A DNA stretch of 64,000 nucleotides from Hoeflea_A sp039025395 (GCA_039025395.1 JBCCOK010000001.1:62001-126000), one strand, 5' to 3'. Shown: positions 16,668 to 25,255, counted from the first letter of the stretch. The notes: generated by a model not told the origin, from the letters alone. Numbers and translations: made by a program.

Positions 16668-17543
16668 AAGCCTGGCTTTCAGACTGCGGCTCGAAATGAC
16701 GGCCAGCATGAATATGGTGGCGATGTAAGGCAGGCTGGCAAGGAGTTGGGACGGCAGACCGACGCCGACAGCTTGCGCGGTCAGTTCACCCAAAGACAAA
16801 AGGCCGAACAGAAGGGCCCCGAACACGACCCGACCTGTTCGCCATGTGCCGAAAACGACAAGCGCCAGTGCGATCCAGCCACGGCCCGCAATCATACCAT
16901 CCGCCCAGAGCGGCGTGTAAACCGTCGATGCATAGGCACCTGCCAACCCGCATAGCGCGCCGCCAAAAGCCACCGCGGCGCAACGAATGGCGCCAACCTG
17001 GTATCCGATTGCACGCGCCGCTTCGGCATTTTCACCAATGGCCGTGATAATCAGACCGAGCTTTGTGCGCGTCAGCACATACCACAGGCCGATGGTCCCC
17101 AGGATCGTCAGCCAGACGACGATATCCTGTGTGAACAGCGTCGGGCCAAGCAACGGAATGTCAGAAAAGACCGGCAAACCGAGCTTTGGAAGCCCATCCA
17201 CCGTCAGGCTCTCATAGGATTTCCCGAACAGTGCAGAGAGGCCGAGCCCCAGCACACCAATTGCAAGACCGGTGGCAACGCCGTTCGCGCGAACGCCAAC
17301 GACCAGTGCTGCAAACAGCATCGACAACAGCGCGCTGGCAATCGCTGCCGTCAGGAAGCCCAGACTGTGTGAGCCGCTGTGGTAGACGCTAATGAAGGCA
17401 ATGGCCGCTCCGAGCGCCATCATGCCTTCAAGGCCGAGATTGAGAAGTCCGGTCTTTTCAACCACCACCTCGCCGAGCGCAGCGAGGAGGAGTGGTAAGG
17501 CGGCGGCCAATGTCCCGGCAAGAAGAAATTCAAGACCGCTCAT
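16665..17543 (-). CDS. BMP-family ABC importer, permease 2 (purine/nucleoside type)
   Basis: The 292-residue membrane protein has about 8-9 helices and the GLLNLGLEGMMALGA signature of the LivH/RbsC-like permeases that serve BMP-family (PnrA-like) nucleoside importers. It is the last gene of an eight-gene operon and overlaps the preceding permease gene by 4 bp. Its stop codon TAG lies in the terminal inverted repeat of the 303-bp repeat. Together with the upstream permease, ATPase and binding protein it forms a complete importer. Co-location with an amidohydrolase of purine type and an oxygenase suggests a purine- or pteridine-like substrate. Confidence 0.85.
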   Translation of the reverse strand: MSGLEFLLAGTLAAALPLLLAALGEVVVEKTGLLNLGLEGMMALGAAIAFISVYHSGSHSLGFLTAAIASALLSMLFAALVVGVRANGVATGLAIGVLGLGLSALFGKSYESLTVDGLPKLGLPVFSDIPLLGPTLFTQDIVVWLTILGTIGLWYVLTRTKLGLIITAIGENAEAARAIGYQVGAIRCAAVAFGGALCGLAGAYASTVYTPLWADGMIAGRGWIALALVVFGTWRTGRVVFGALLFGLLSLGELTAQAVGVGLPSQLLASLPYIATIFMLAVISSRSLKARL

Positions 17544-18610
17544 GCTTCCATCCAGCGGTCAATTTCCACCCGGTAACGGATCAGGGTGAAGGTAAGAAGA
17601 TAAAAGCCCAGCAGCATGCCCTGAAACACATCGACGGCTGCGACCGGCAGCCCCGCAGAGACCGTTGCGCTGTCTCCGCCGATATAAAGCGCTGAAATCA
17701 GGAAACTGGAAACAATGATGCCGATCGGGTTCAGACCGCCGAGATAAGCAACAATGATCGCCGCATAGCCATAGCCGGTTGCGACCGAGCGCTGCAGTTG
17801 CCCCAGCGGCCCGGCGACCTCGCTTGCCCCGGCGATGCCCGCGGCAAGCCCTCCGATTGCGAGGCTCAACCAGATCAGACGGGGCGTACTGAAGCCAGCA
17901 TAGAGTGCCGCGCGCGGCGCAAGGCCTGCTGTGCGCAACTGATAGCCGCCGAAATGGTGTTGCATCATGAGATAGGCGAGCACACTGGCGACAAGCGCGA
18001 AAATCAGCGAGATATTCGTCCGCGTACCCTCGATAAGGATCGGCAGGAGCGCGTTGAATGGAAACATCACCGTTTGCGGAAAGTTGAAGCCGCGCGGATC
18101 CTTCCACGGCCCAAGCAGAAGATAGTTGAGGATCTGAATGGCAATGAGCGTCAGCATCAGCGTCACGAGGATCTCTGATGCTCCAAAACGCGTGCGCAGT
18201 CCTGCCGCGATCAGCGCATAGACCATTCCGCCGATGGCCCCGAAGATGATCATGGCGGGCAGCATCATGGGAAAGTCGCCGTTCGGAAAATAGACGGGAA
18301 AAGCCGACGCGCAGATCGCGCCGATGATAAACTGTCCCTCGGCGCCGATATTGAAGACATTGGCCCGGAAGCCGATGGCAAGCCCTTGAGCGATCAACAG
18401 CAGCGGCGCTGTTTTCAGCAGCACCTCTGAAAAGCTGTACCAGCTGAGGAAGGGCCTTAGCAGCAGCGCATAAAGCGCCTCGCCTGCCGGAATTCCGAGC
18501 GCGGCAAACAGGATGAGGCTTGTCAGGCAGGTCAGGATCAAAGCCAGCACGGGTGCGGCCAGCATGGCGTAACGCGAAGCAATATCGCGACGGACCAGAC
18601 GCACTTTCAT
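17540..18610 (-). CDS. BMP-family ABC importer, permease 1
   Basis: This 356-residue permease has about 9-10 helices. The family signature GFRANVFNIGAEGQFIIGAICAS is the inner-membrane counterpart of the shorter permease that follows. The ATG at 18610 is chosen because it overlaps the ATPase stop by 4 bp and gives MKVRLVRRDIASRYAML, a normal start for the family. Longer starts would lie inside the ATPase gene. The 4-bp overlaps at both ends indicate translational coupling. The substrate is inferred only from neighbours. Confidence 0.85.
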   Translation of the reverse strand: MKVRLVRRDIASRYAMLAAPVLALILTCLTSLILFAALGIPAGEALYALLLRPFLSWYSFSEVLLKTAPLLLIAQGLAIGFRANVFNIGAEGQFIIGAICASAFPVYFPNGDFPMMLPAMIIFGAIGGMVYALIAAGLRTRFGASEILVTLMLTLIAIQILNYLLLGPWKDPRGFNFPQTVMFPFNALLPILIEGTRTNISLIFALVASVLAYLMMQHHFGGYQLRTAGLAPRAALYAGFSTPRLIWLSLAIGGLAAGIAGASEVAGPLGQLQRSVATGYGYAAIIVAYLGGLNPIGIIVSSFLISALYIGGDSATVSAGLPVAAVDVFQGMLLGFYLLTFTLIRYRVEIDRWMEA

Positions 18611-20106
18611 GCGGCGGCTCCGATCATGTAGGCGCCGACATCCTTGGCGGACGTTTGTGCCGCCGGCAGTGGTGGCGAAAGATGCCCGGCGCGCAGGACA
18701 TGCAGGGTATCGCAAATCTCGAACAGCTCCTCCAGCTCTTCGGAGATGACGAGGATTGCAGCGCCCTGATCCCGCATCTTGAGAAGACGCAGCCGGATGG
18801 CAGTGGCAGCCCCGATGTCGACGCCCCAGGTCGGTTGCGCCACGAGCATCACATCAGGCGCGAGCATGATCTCGCGGCCGAGGATGAATTTTTGCAGATT
18901 GCCGCCGGACAATGCCCCGGCTTCAACATCTATTCCGGGCGTGCGCACGTCAAAAGCCTCGATACAGTCGCGCGTGAAGGAACGCTCGATCTGCCGGCGG
19001 ATGAAACCGCCACGCAGCATGCCGCGGGAATGCGCGGTCAGAAGGCTGTTGTCGGAGAGCGTCATCTCCGGGACCGAACCTCTGCCACGCCGTTCCTCGG
19101 GAACGAAGGAAAAACCCAGATTGCGGCGCTCAAGCGGCCCCAGATGACCCGCCGGACGGCCCATGATTTCAACCATGCCGGCGTCCTGCGCAGCGGTTTC
19201 ACCGGAGATAAGTGCTGCCAGTTCCTGCTGACCGTTTCCGGAAATGCCTGCAATACCGATAATCTCACCGCTTCGAAGCGAGAGGTTGAGATTTTCAAGG
19301 GAGGTGCCGAAACGAGTCGCGCGCGGATGACTCAGATCCTTGAGCGCCAGCCGGACCTCGCCCGGCGTCGCGTGGGTGCCCGGCGAAAGATGCGGCATAT
19401 CGCGTCCGATCATCATTTGCGCAAGCGAGTGTGCATCATGCTCGCGCGGATCGACCCGGCCGGTCACCTCGCCATTGCGCAAAATCGTCGCCTCGTCGCA
19501 AAGTTCGCGGATTTCCTCCAGCTTGTGCGAAATGAAGAGAATCGCCATGCCATTGCTCTGCAGGCGCTTCAACGTTTCAAAGAGCATCCGGACGCTCTGC
19601 GGCGGCAAAACGGATGTCGGTTCGTCAAGGATCAGCACCTTCGGATTCAATAGCAGACAGCGGATAATTTCCACGCGCTGCCGCTCACCGACTGATAGCG
19701 TGTGAACCATCGCCTGAGGATCGACCGTCAAGCCGAACTGGGCACCCAGCTCCGTGATCTTGCCGGCCAGATCGGCAGATTTTCCCGGAACCAATAGGGA
19801 GACATTTTGTACGACGCTCAGCGTCTCGAAGAGCGAAAAATGCTGGAAGACCATGCCGATCCCCAAGGCTTGGGCATCAGATGGTCGTGACAGTGAAACC
19901 GGCGTACCGTTCCAGGCTATTGTGCCCTCATCGGGTTGCTCGACGCCGTAGATGAGTTTCATCAGCGTCGACTTGCCGGCACCATTCTCGCCCAGAACCG
20001 CATGGATCGACCCCAGCTTTACGCTGAGATCGATTTGCTTGTTGGCCTGTATCTTGCCATAGCGCTTGGAGACGCCCGAAAGCGTCAGGAGCGCAGGCTT
20101 TCTCAT
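18607..20106 (-). CDS. BMP-family ABC importer, dual ATPase subunit
   Basis: The 499-residue protein contains two ABC domains in tandem, as in nucleoside and sugar importers (NupA/RbsA type). Domain 1 has Walker A GENGAGKST, signature LSVGERQRVEI and Walker B VLILDEPTSVL. Domain 2 has a degenerate Walker A region (GISGNGQQEL), signature LSGGNLQKFILGRE and Walker B DVMLVAQPTWGVD. Such asymmetry is usual in the family. The start at 20106 overlaps the binding-protein stop by 4 bp. It energises transport through the two permeases that follow. Confidence 0.9.
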   Translation of the reverse strand: MRKPALLTLSGVSKRYGKIQANKQIDLSVKLGSIHAVLGENGAGKSTLMKLIYGVEQPDEGTIAWNGTPVSLSRPSDAQALGIGMVFQHFSLFETLSVVQNVSLLVPGKSADLAGKITELGAQFGLTVDPQAMVHTLSVGERQRVEIIRCLLLNPKVLILDEPTSVLPPQSVRMLFETLKRLQSNGMAILFISHKLEEIRELCDEATILRNGEVTGRVDPREHDAHSLAQMMIGRDMPHLSPGTHATPGEVRLALKDLSHPRATRFGTSLENLNLSLRSGEIIGIAGISGNGQQELAALISGETAAQDAGMVEIMGRPAGHLGPLERRNLGFSFVPEERRGRGSVPEMTLSDNSLLTAHSRGMLRGGFIRRQIERSFTRDCIEAFDVRTPGIDVEAGALSGGNLQKFILGREIMLAPDVMLVAQPTWGVDIGAATAIRLRLLKMRDQGAAILVISEELEELFEICDTLHVLRAGHLSPPLPAAQTSAKDVGAYMIGAAA

Positions 20107-21197
20107 GAAGGCAGAGGCGTTGTGACGCCGTTGACGTGCCAATCCATACCGAGGATTTCGCCGTCCGACATGATCGTGCCCTCAGGAACCCGCTCGGTTC
20201 CGGACTGGTCGACAAGTGAGCCCTTGAAGACCACGTAGGAGCCGTCGAGAATCTCCTTCTGCCGCGCTTCGATCGCGGCGAGCGTTTCAGCCGGAATGTC
20301 CTGGTTCCAGTCGGCCATGTAGACGATTTCGTCTTCCATGCCGAGCCAGTGGTTTTCGCCCGGATAGCTGCCGCTCAGATGACCGTCCACCAGCCTCTTG
20401 AAGTGCGGCCCCCAATCGGTTCCGACGACGCCCAGATATTTGGTCGGCGCGTAGGATTTCATCGAGGAGTTCAGGTTGAAGGCGTAAACGCCGGCTTCCT
20501 CGGCAACCGTGATGACCGACGGCGTATCCTGCGCATTGGAGAAGATCACATCCACATCCTGGCTGATCAGCGCCTTGGCGGCCTCCTGTTCCGAAGCCGG
20601 ATCGAACCATGAGTTCACCCACACGACGCTCACCTCGGTTTCCGGATCCACCGTCTTGGCGCCGAGCATGAAAGCGTTGATGGAGGTGATAAGCTCGGGG
20701 ATGGCAAAGGCGCCCACGCATCCGAGCTTTTTTGAACTGCTTAGGGAAGCGGCGGCCATACCCATGAGATAGGTGCCCTGCCAGTACTTGGCGGTGAAAG
20801 GCGCAAAATTCGGCGCGGTCATGAAACCTGACGCGTGGATGATCGACACGTCCGGTCTCCGGCGTGCAATCTGCATACCGCCGTTCTGGTAGCCGAACGA
20901 TCCCAGAAGCAGGACCTTATGGCCTTCGCCAACAAGACCGTTGGCAATGCGGTCGGCATCGGGGCCTTCCGCGATGTTTTCAAGAACGGTGACTTCTATC
21001 TTGTCGCCATAGGCTTCCTTGACCGTGTTCACACCTTCCATCAAGGTATGCGACCATCCGACATCGGCAATAGGCGACGGCAGAACGACGCCCATTTTCA
21101 GCGTATCGGACGCGCTGGCCTTGAAGGGCACGGCGCTGGCGGCGGCAGCCGCGAGTGATGTCTTTAAGAATATCCTGCGTTTGAGATGGTTTGACAT
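20103..21197 (-). CDS. BMP-family (PnrA-like) ABC substrate-binding protein
   Basis: The 364-residue periplasmic protein has an N-terminal export signal (RRIFLKTSLAAAAASAVPFKASA, twin-arginine-like). The mature part begins DTLKMGVVLPSPIADVGWSH. LLGSFGYQNGG, SSSKKLGCVGAFAIPE and VVGTDWGP are typical of BMP/PnrA proteins, which bind purine nucleosides or related compounds. The ATG directly follows the stop of the deaminase gene, with an AGGAG ribosome site inside that gene's end. Position and family support uptake of the compound degraded by the deaminase/oxygenase genes upstream in the operon. Confidence 0.88.
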   Translation of the reverse strand: MSNHLKRRIFLKTSLAAAAASAVPFKASASDTLKMGVVLPSPIADVGWSHTLMEGVNTVKEAYGDKIEVTVLENIAEGPDADRIANGLVGEGHKVLLLGSFGYQNGGMQIARRRPDVSIIHASGFMTAPNFAPFTAKYWQGTYLMGMAAASLSSSKKLGCVGAFAIPELITSINAFMLGAKTVDPETEVSVVWVNSWFDPASEQEAAKALISQDVDVIFSNAQDTPSVITVAEEAGVYAFNLNSSMKSYAPTKYLGVVGTDWGPHFKRLVDGHLSGSYPGENHWLGMEDEIVYMADWNQDIPAETLAAIEARQKEILDGSYVVFKGSLVDQSGTERVPEGTIMSDGEILGMDWHVNGVTTPLPS

Positions 21198-22583
21198 TTA
21201 CTGACTCCTGAGTTGTGTGTCGGGTTGGACGGTTAGAAGAGTTTCTTCAGCCGCTGCAAAAAGCGCGGCTTCATCGAGATGCGGAAAAGCGCCGTCTTTC
21301 CAGACGATACGCCCATTGACGACCGTAAGGTCGACCGGCGAACCGATGCCGACCTTGGCGAGCAGGCTGACCGGGTCGTGACGGGTGCCGACGAAGTCGA
21401 GCTTTCTTGTATCGATGGCGAACAGGTCCGCCGCCATTCCGGGACGCAGTGCGCCGATGTCGCTCCGGCCGAGCAGCGAAGCACCGCCTTCGGTGGCAAA
21501 CGCAAGGAAGCGTGCGGGAACCGGCACTGGATCCTGCCGTGTCGGGGCCGCCAGGCATTGCAGCATGTAGGCTGAATGTACGCAGTGCATCAGGTTTGAA
21601 TTGTCGTTGGACGCGGCCCCGTCGCAGCCAAGGCCGACGCGCACACCGAGCGCATCCATGGCAGGCACGTCCGTCACCTCTGCACCAACCAGGTAAACCG
21701 GCTCCGGACAGTGGGCGACACCGGTGCCCGATGCCGAGAGCTTTTCCAGTTCATCGCGGTGCAACTCCCAACAATGCGCGTAGAATGTGTCGGAGCCCGC
21801 AAAACCAACGCTCTCGCAATAGTCTACCGTGCGCATGCCGTGGACTTCGGCAATGACCGGACTTTCGCCCTCGCCGACATGGGTGTGCATTTGAACACCC
21901 TTGTCGCGGGCGAGTTGCACGGATTGCTCAAAGGTTTCCCGGTAACAGTTCACTGGCTGACAAGGCGCGACAGCAACCTGGCGCATGGAAAGCGGCGCGG
22001 CATCGTGAAATGCGTCGATCACACGTTCGCAATCGGAGATAAATTCGTCCGTGGTTTCCAGCATTGCATCCGGGATCGTGCTGCCCTCGGATTTGGGGAG
22101 TGTGTTTCCGCCGCGTCCCGCATGGAACCGAATGCCCATCAGTTCCGCAGCCTCGAATTGACGGTCAATAATGCGCGAGCCCGCGTGGCGCGGAAAACAG
22201 TACTGGTGATCAAACGCTGTGGTGCAGCCGTGTTTTATGAGCTCCGCCATGGCGACGACCGAACTGTGATAAAAACAGTCTTCCGTAAGGCGCGAAAAGA
22301 TCGGGTAGATCAGATCGAGCCACTCGATCACCGAATAGCGCGTCCAGTCGAGCTCCGCCCGGTTGCGCACGAAACACTGGAAAAAGTGGTGATGCGTGTT
22401 GACGAGACCCGGATAGACAAAGAACCCGCTGCCATCGATCACCTCCGCCCCGACAGGTGCGGGAAGGTTTGGTCCTATCGCAGCAATCGCGCCATTGGCG
22501 CAAACAATGTCTTCGCCCAGCCGTACCGGCTCCAGCGCACCTGTGACAATCGCATCGCAACGACGAAGCACAAGCGCGCTCAT
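21198..22583 (-). CDS. Amidohydrolase, 8-oxoguanine/isoxanthopterin deaminase-like
   Basis: This 461-residue enzyme is of the ATZ/TRZ branch of the amidohydrolase superfamily. It shows the metal-binding HxH in VNTHHHFFQCFVRN (His64 and His66), HTHVGEGES, the HCWEL His, and the catalytic Asp in LGCDGAASNDNSN. The HHHFFQ form is typical of 8-oxoguanine and isoxanthopterin deaminases rather than of guanine deaminase proper. Exact substrate specificity cannot be assigned by eye. The ATG at 22583 overlaps the GST-like gene by 4 bp. The reaction would be hydrolytic removal of an amino group from an imported or oxidised oxopurine or pterin, feeding uric-acid-type or lumazine-type breakdown. Confidence 0.82.
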   Translation of the reverse strand: MSALVLRRCDAIVTGALEPVRLGEDIVCANGAIAAIGPNLPAPVGAEVIDGSGFFVYPGLVNTHHHFFQCFVRNRAELDWTRYSVIEWLDLIYPIFSRLTEDCFYHSSVVAMAELIKHGCTTAFDHQYCFPRHAGSRIIDRQFEAAELMGIRFHAGRGGNTLPKSEGSTIPDAMLETTDEFISDCERVIDAFHDAAPLSMRQVAVAPCQPVNCYRETFEQSVQLARDKGVQMHTHVGEGESPVIAEVHGMRTVDYCESVGFAGSDTFYAHCWELHRDELEKLSASGTGVAHCPEPVYLVGAEVTDVPAMDALGVRVGLGCDGAASNDNSNLMHCVHSAYMLQCLAAPTRQDPVPVPARFLAFATEGGASLLGRSDIGALRPGMAADLFAIDTRKLDFVGTRHDPVSLLAKVGIGSPVDLTVVNGRIVWKDGAFPHLDEAALFAAAEETLLTVQPDTQLRSQ

Positions 22584-23227
22584 GAACCACCGCCTTGCGC
22601 AGCGGCAAGCTGCGCATCGGGCATCGGCGCGAGTTCGTGAAGTCTGTGAATACCGGGCATCTCGATGAATCCCGGCAGGGACCGGATAGCTCGCATCCAC
22701 AAACGGATAGAAGGGTATGGATCGAGGCTCACCCCGCCATCGGGAGCCAGCGCCGTGTTCGGAAAACAAACAATATCGGCAATTGTCGCGTGGGGACCGG
22801 TGAGAAAGATGCCGCCGTCGAAGCGGCGATCCGACAGCGTTTTTTCAAGAAAACGCAAAGCGGTGACACCCTCTTTGCGCACTTTGTCGATATCAGCCTC
22901 ATAGCCGAGGATATCGTGCAGGCGCGCCAGGCCCAGCGTTTCGTTCAGTCGAGCGGCAAAGCCGAACCATGTCTCGTCTTCCGTCTGCCATAACGGCGCG
23001 TCTCGGGTCATGTGTTGCAGGATTTCGACGCTGTCGCTCAGCACAAGACCGCCATCGACGACGATGGGCAGTGTTCCGACAGGGTTCAGCGCGAGGATTC
23101 CCGGTGACGTGTGCTCCCGCGCCGGATGAAAATTGACGGCCTTGAGCGACAGCTCCTGCCCAAGGAGCGCGGCCATCAGCCGGACCTTGTAGCAACTGGC
23201 GCTGAGCACATAGTCATAGAGAATCAT
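22580..23227 (-). CDS. Glutathione S-transferase-like protein (NdmE-like context)
   Basis: The 215-residue product has an N-terminal thioredoxin-like GST domain (ILYDYVLSASCYKVRLMAALLG ... NPVGTLPIVVDGGLVLSDSVEIL) and an all-helical C-terminal domain with the family ADIVCFP stretch. It lies between the oxygenase and the deaminase, with 4-bp overlaps on both sides. In Pseudomonas putida CBB5 the GST-like NdmE is a structural partner holding the reductase/Rieske protein NdmD next to the Rieske-less oxygenase NdmC. The same combination of parts here makes a scaffolding role more likely than detoxification. That role is inferred from gene context only. Confidence 0.78.
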   Translation of the reverse strand: MILYDYVLSASCYKVRLMAALLGQELSLKAVNFHPAREHTSPGILALNPVGTLPIVVDGGLVLSDSVEILQHMTRDAPLWQTEDETWFGFAARLNETLGLARLHDILGYEADIDKVRKEGVTALRFLEKTLSDRRFDGGIFLTGPHATIADIVCFPNTALAPDGGVSLDPYPSIRLWMRAIRSLPGFIEMPGIHRLHELAPMPDAQLAAAQGGGS

Positions 23228-24060
23228 GCAGCCACCAATTGGGCACCGTAACTGTAGCCGGTTTTTTTAAGCCAGCGCCGATATGCCACCGACGTCAGGT
23301 CCGCTTGGGTGGGCACCTCCAGACCGGGGTCGAGTGGCAGCTTCTTCGGAATCTGATTTTCAAGAATCGACCGATCCTGCATGAAGATCAGCTGCTGGAA
23401 ACTCACCATCTCCGACAACGTGCTATCGTCGTCGTAAAGCGCCATCCACGGCCAGACTTCGCACCACTCCTCGGTCAGCGGCTGAACGAACAACGTGATA
23501 ACGTCCCATTCGCCTGGCCGCGGCGGACAGGTCTTGTAAAGCACAGCGCAAGTGGGCTCCGGCACGCGGTACATGTATTCGGTTATAATCCCGCCGGTCG
23601 CCGACATCGCCGCCTGCGGCTGATGGAACTTGACCTTTGTCGCCCAGACCTCGTCCGTCTCTTCCCTGACTTCGACCTTGTAGCGATCGACTTCGGCGTT
23701 CGACTCGGTTCCCAGGATATCGGTGTGAACGAACGGGAAATGCGCAACGTCGAGAAAGTTCTCCACTGCTCTCAAGGGCGAACATCGCACCCGCACGGAG
23801 CCGACATCGACGAGACGCCTGCCCTCCCCGTCGGCCTCCGGTATTGAAAACAAGTCCTTTTTGGGCTCACCCGGACAGGCCCATAGATGACCAAACCGTT
23901 CAATCACCGGCATCAAGGATCCATCTGCCGACTTAGCCCAGGCGCCATCCGCACCGGACCCCACGGTAATTTCCTTGCCCAGCAGCAGCGTTTTCCGGGC
24001 TTCCGCTAGCCCCGACAGCATGGCAACGCAATACCAGTGATTTTCCGGGCTTCCGCTCAC
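23224..24060 (-). CDS. Rieske-type oxygenase catalytic subunit lacking its own Rieske cluster site
   Basis: This 278-residue protein keeps the mononuclear iron motif of ring-hydroxylating/demethylating oxygenases: E100-x3-D104-x2-H107-x4-H112 in ENFLDVAHFPFVH. The remaining helix-grip domain follows. Its N-terminus (NHWYCVAML ... LLLGKEITV ... ERFGHLWACPGEP) is the shell of a Rieske domain, but the two CxH/CxxH cluster-binding loops, about 45 residues, are missing. The protein is about 70 residues shorter than complete relatives. It must receive electrons from another Rieske protein, and one is encoded immediately upstream with a 4-bp overlap. NdmC of the caffeine pathway has the same lesion. 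The substrate is probably an N-heterocycle such as a purine. Confidence 0.82.
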   Translation of the reverse strand: MSGSPENHWYCVAMLSGLAEARKTLLLGKEITVGSGADGAWAKSADGSLMPVIERFGHLWACPGEPKKDLFSIPEADGEGRRLVDVGSVRVRCSPLRAVENFLDVAHFPFVHTDILGTESNAEVDRYKVEVREETDEVWATKVKFHQPQAAMSATGGIITEYMYRVPEPTCAVLYKTCPPRPGEWDVITLFVQPLTEEWCEVWPWMALYDDDSTLSEMVSFQQLIFMQDRSILENQIPKKLPLDPGLEVPTQADLTSVAYRRWLKKTGYSYGAQLVAA

Positions 24061-24659
24061 GCCGCCAGCTCCTCGAATTCGCCTCTCATGGATTCGAGCT
24101 GCACCGACACAGATTTCGGATCGTATCCGTTTGCCGCAAAGGCATGCACCATGCAGGCAGTGTCTGAAACCGGCTGGATCGCCACGGCAAGATCAGCCTC
24201 GCCTCCGAGCACCGCCAACGCGTCGAGATCTGCATCGACAAATCGAGCAACGCGTTCGGCAGATCCGGCAAATGGAAGCGAGCGAACCGGCTCGCGGCCG
24301 CCCGTTTCGGGCGGGCTTTCATCCGAGGCGGCAAGGGAAATCCAGATGGCCCCATCGCGGGACGCGCAGGGATAGGAAGTGGCGCAGATGGTTCTGGGCG
24401 GGGTCAGTTGAGGGTGAGCGGGTATATAGATGCAACTTCCCGATTGGTCATACTGCCAACCGTGATAAATGCAGGAAAGCGTTTCTCCCCGAACGAAACC
24501 ATGAGACAGCCGCATGCCGCGGTGTGGGCAACGGTCGGCCCAGGCGCTGTAGACGCCTGTCTGCGAGCACCAAACTGCGAGATCTACGCCTCCGATACAG
24601 ACCGGAATCACTGTGCCCGGCGGAACATCCGCGCACAGTCCCCCAGCTATCCAACCCAT
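24057..24659 (-). CDS. Free-standing Rieske [2Fe-2S] protein with C-terminal extension
   Basis: The 200-residue product has a complete Rieske domain in residues 1-115: Cys44-x-His46 in RCPHRGMRLSHG and Cys63-x2-His66 in SCIYHGWQYD. About 85 residues follow that are not ferredoxin-like and might be the remnant of an oxygenase C-terminus (VAIQPVSDTACMVHAFAANGYD). It is the first gene of the operon, with ribosome site TTAGGAGTG seven bases before the ATG. A small inverted repeat (ACACT-CCTA-AGTGT, 24664-24677) overlaps that site. It should supply the [2Fe-2S] cluster missing from the next protein. No flavin reductase gene is adjacent, so the upstream electron donor is unknown. Confidence 0.82.
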   Translation of the reverse strand: MGWIAGGLCADVPPGTVIPVCIGGVDLAVWCSQTGVYSAWADRCPHRGMRLSHGFVRGETLSCIYHGWQYDQSGSCIYIPAHPQLTPPRTICATSYPCASRDGAIWISLAASDESPPETGGREPVRSLPFAGSAERVARFVDADLDALAVLGGEADLAVAIQPVSDTACMVHAFAANGYDPKSVSVQLESMRGEFEELAA

Positions 24660-24808
24660 TGCAACACTCCTAAGTGTGCTCAGGTTAGTATCATTTTAAT
24701 CAGCAGATCAACGTTGCTTTAAGAAAATCAAAGACCGTCTGCAACTTTGCGTATCGATTGGACTCTATGCCTAATATTGAGCCAAAATACTGATCCGATT
24801 GCCCAACT

Positions 24809-25051
24809 TTATTGCAGGCTTTTGATCTCGATATCGAACTCATCCACAAGCACGCTCTCCGGTCCGAGCGCACAACCGAGCGCTAGGGCCTGCAGCATCG
24901 GCTCTGCGCCGAACGCCTCGATGACCAGCGCGCCCTGCTCTTCCGAGAGGTTAAGCAACTCAAGACCCAGCTTTCTGGAATGACGCCTGATCCAAGGCGG
25001 AAAGTCGTCCTCGAACACCCTTCCTGTCAGGCTGATACGCGCTGCATTCAT
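24809..25051 (-). CDS. Acylphosphatase-like small protein without the catalytic motif
   Basis: This 80-residue product aligns by pattern with acylphosphatases: RISLTGRVFEDDFPPWIRRHSRKLGLELLNLSEEQGALVIEAFG ... LALGCALGPESVLVDEFDIE. The family's GxVQGVxFR loop, which holds the catalytic Arg, is replaced by GRVFEDDFPPWIR. It is therefore probably not an acylphosphatase but a binding or regulatory relative. The start is the Met before NAARISL, since upstream residues do not look protein-like. It lies 149 bp upstream of the Rieske operon in the same direction and could be its first gene. Confidence 0.55.
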   Translation of the reverse strand: MNAARISLTGRVFEDDFPPWIRRHSRKLGLELLNLSEEQGALVIEAFGAEPMLQALALGCALGPESVLVDEFDIEIKSLQ

Positions 25052-25255
25052 GGCTGCATTATCTGAAGTTTCATTCTTGGGCGCAAGCGGCAGACAATGA
25101 CCGCGCGACGAAAAAGTGAAAGAGCCTTCCTGGCAATACGCACGTGTTCCGAGAAGGTTTTCTTCAAGCCAAGACCGATCTCGACACACCGGCATTATTG
25201 GCCGATAACATGGTACTGCCGAAGCAGGAAAACAGTAAAACCCTGGGATCCAAAG

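Noticed and set aside
18520..19653. 377-codon plus-strand frame opposite the ABC ATPase and similar frames at 21711-22640, 27187-28326 and 40583-41749
   Set aside because: All lie opposite well-supported genes with family motifs; their translations have no recognisable domains.
24660..24808. Purine riboswitch before the Rieske/BMP operon
   Set aside because: No conserved three-way-junction segments were recognised; only a 5-bp hairpin overlapping the ribosome site is present.
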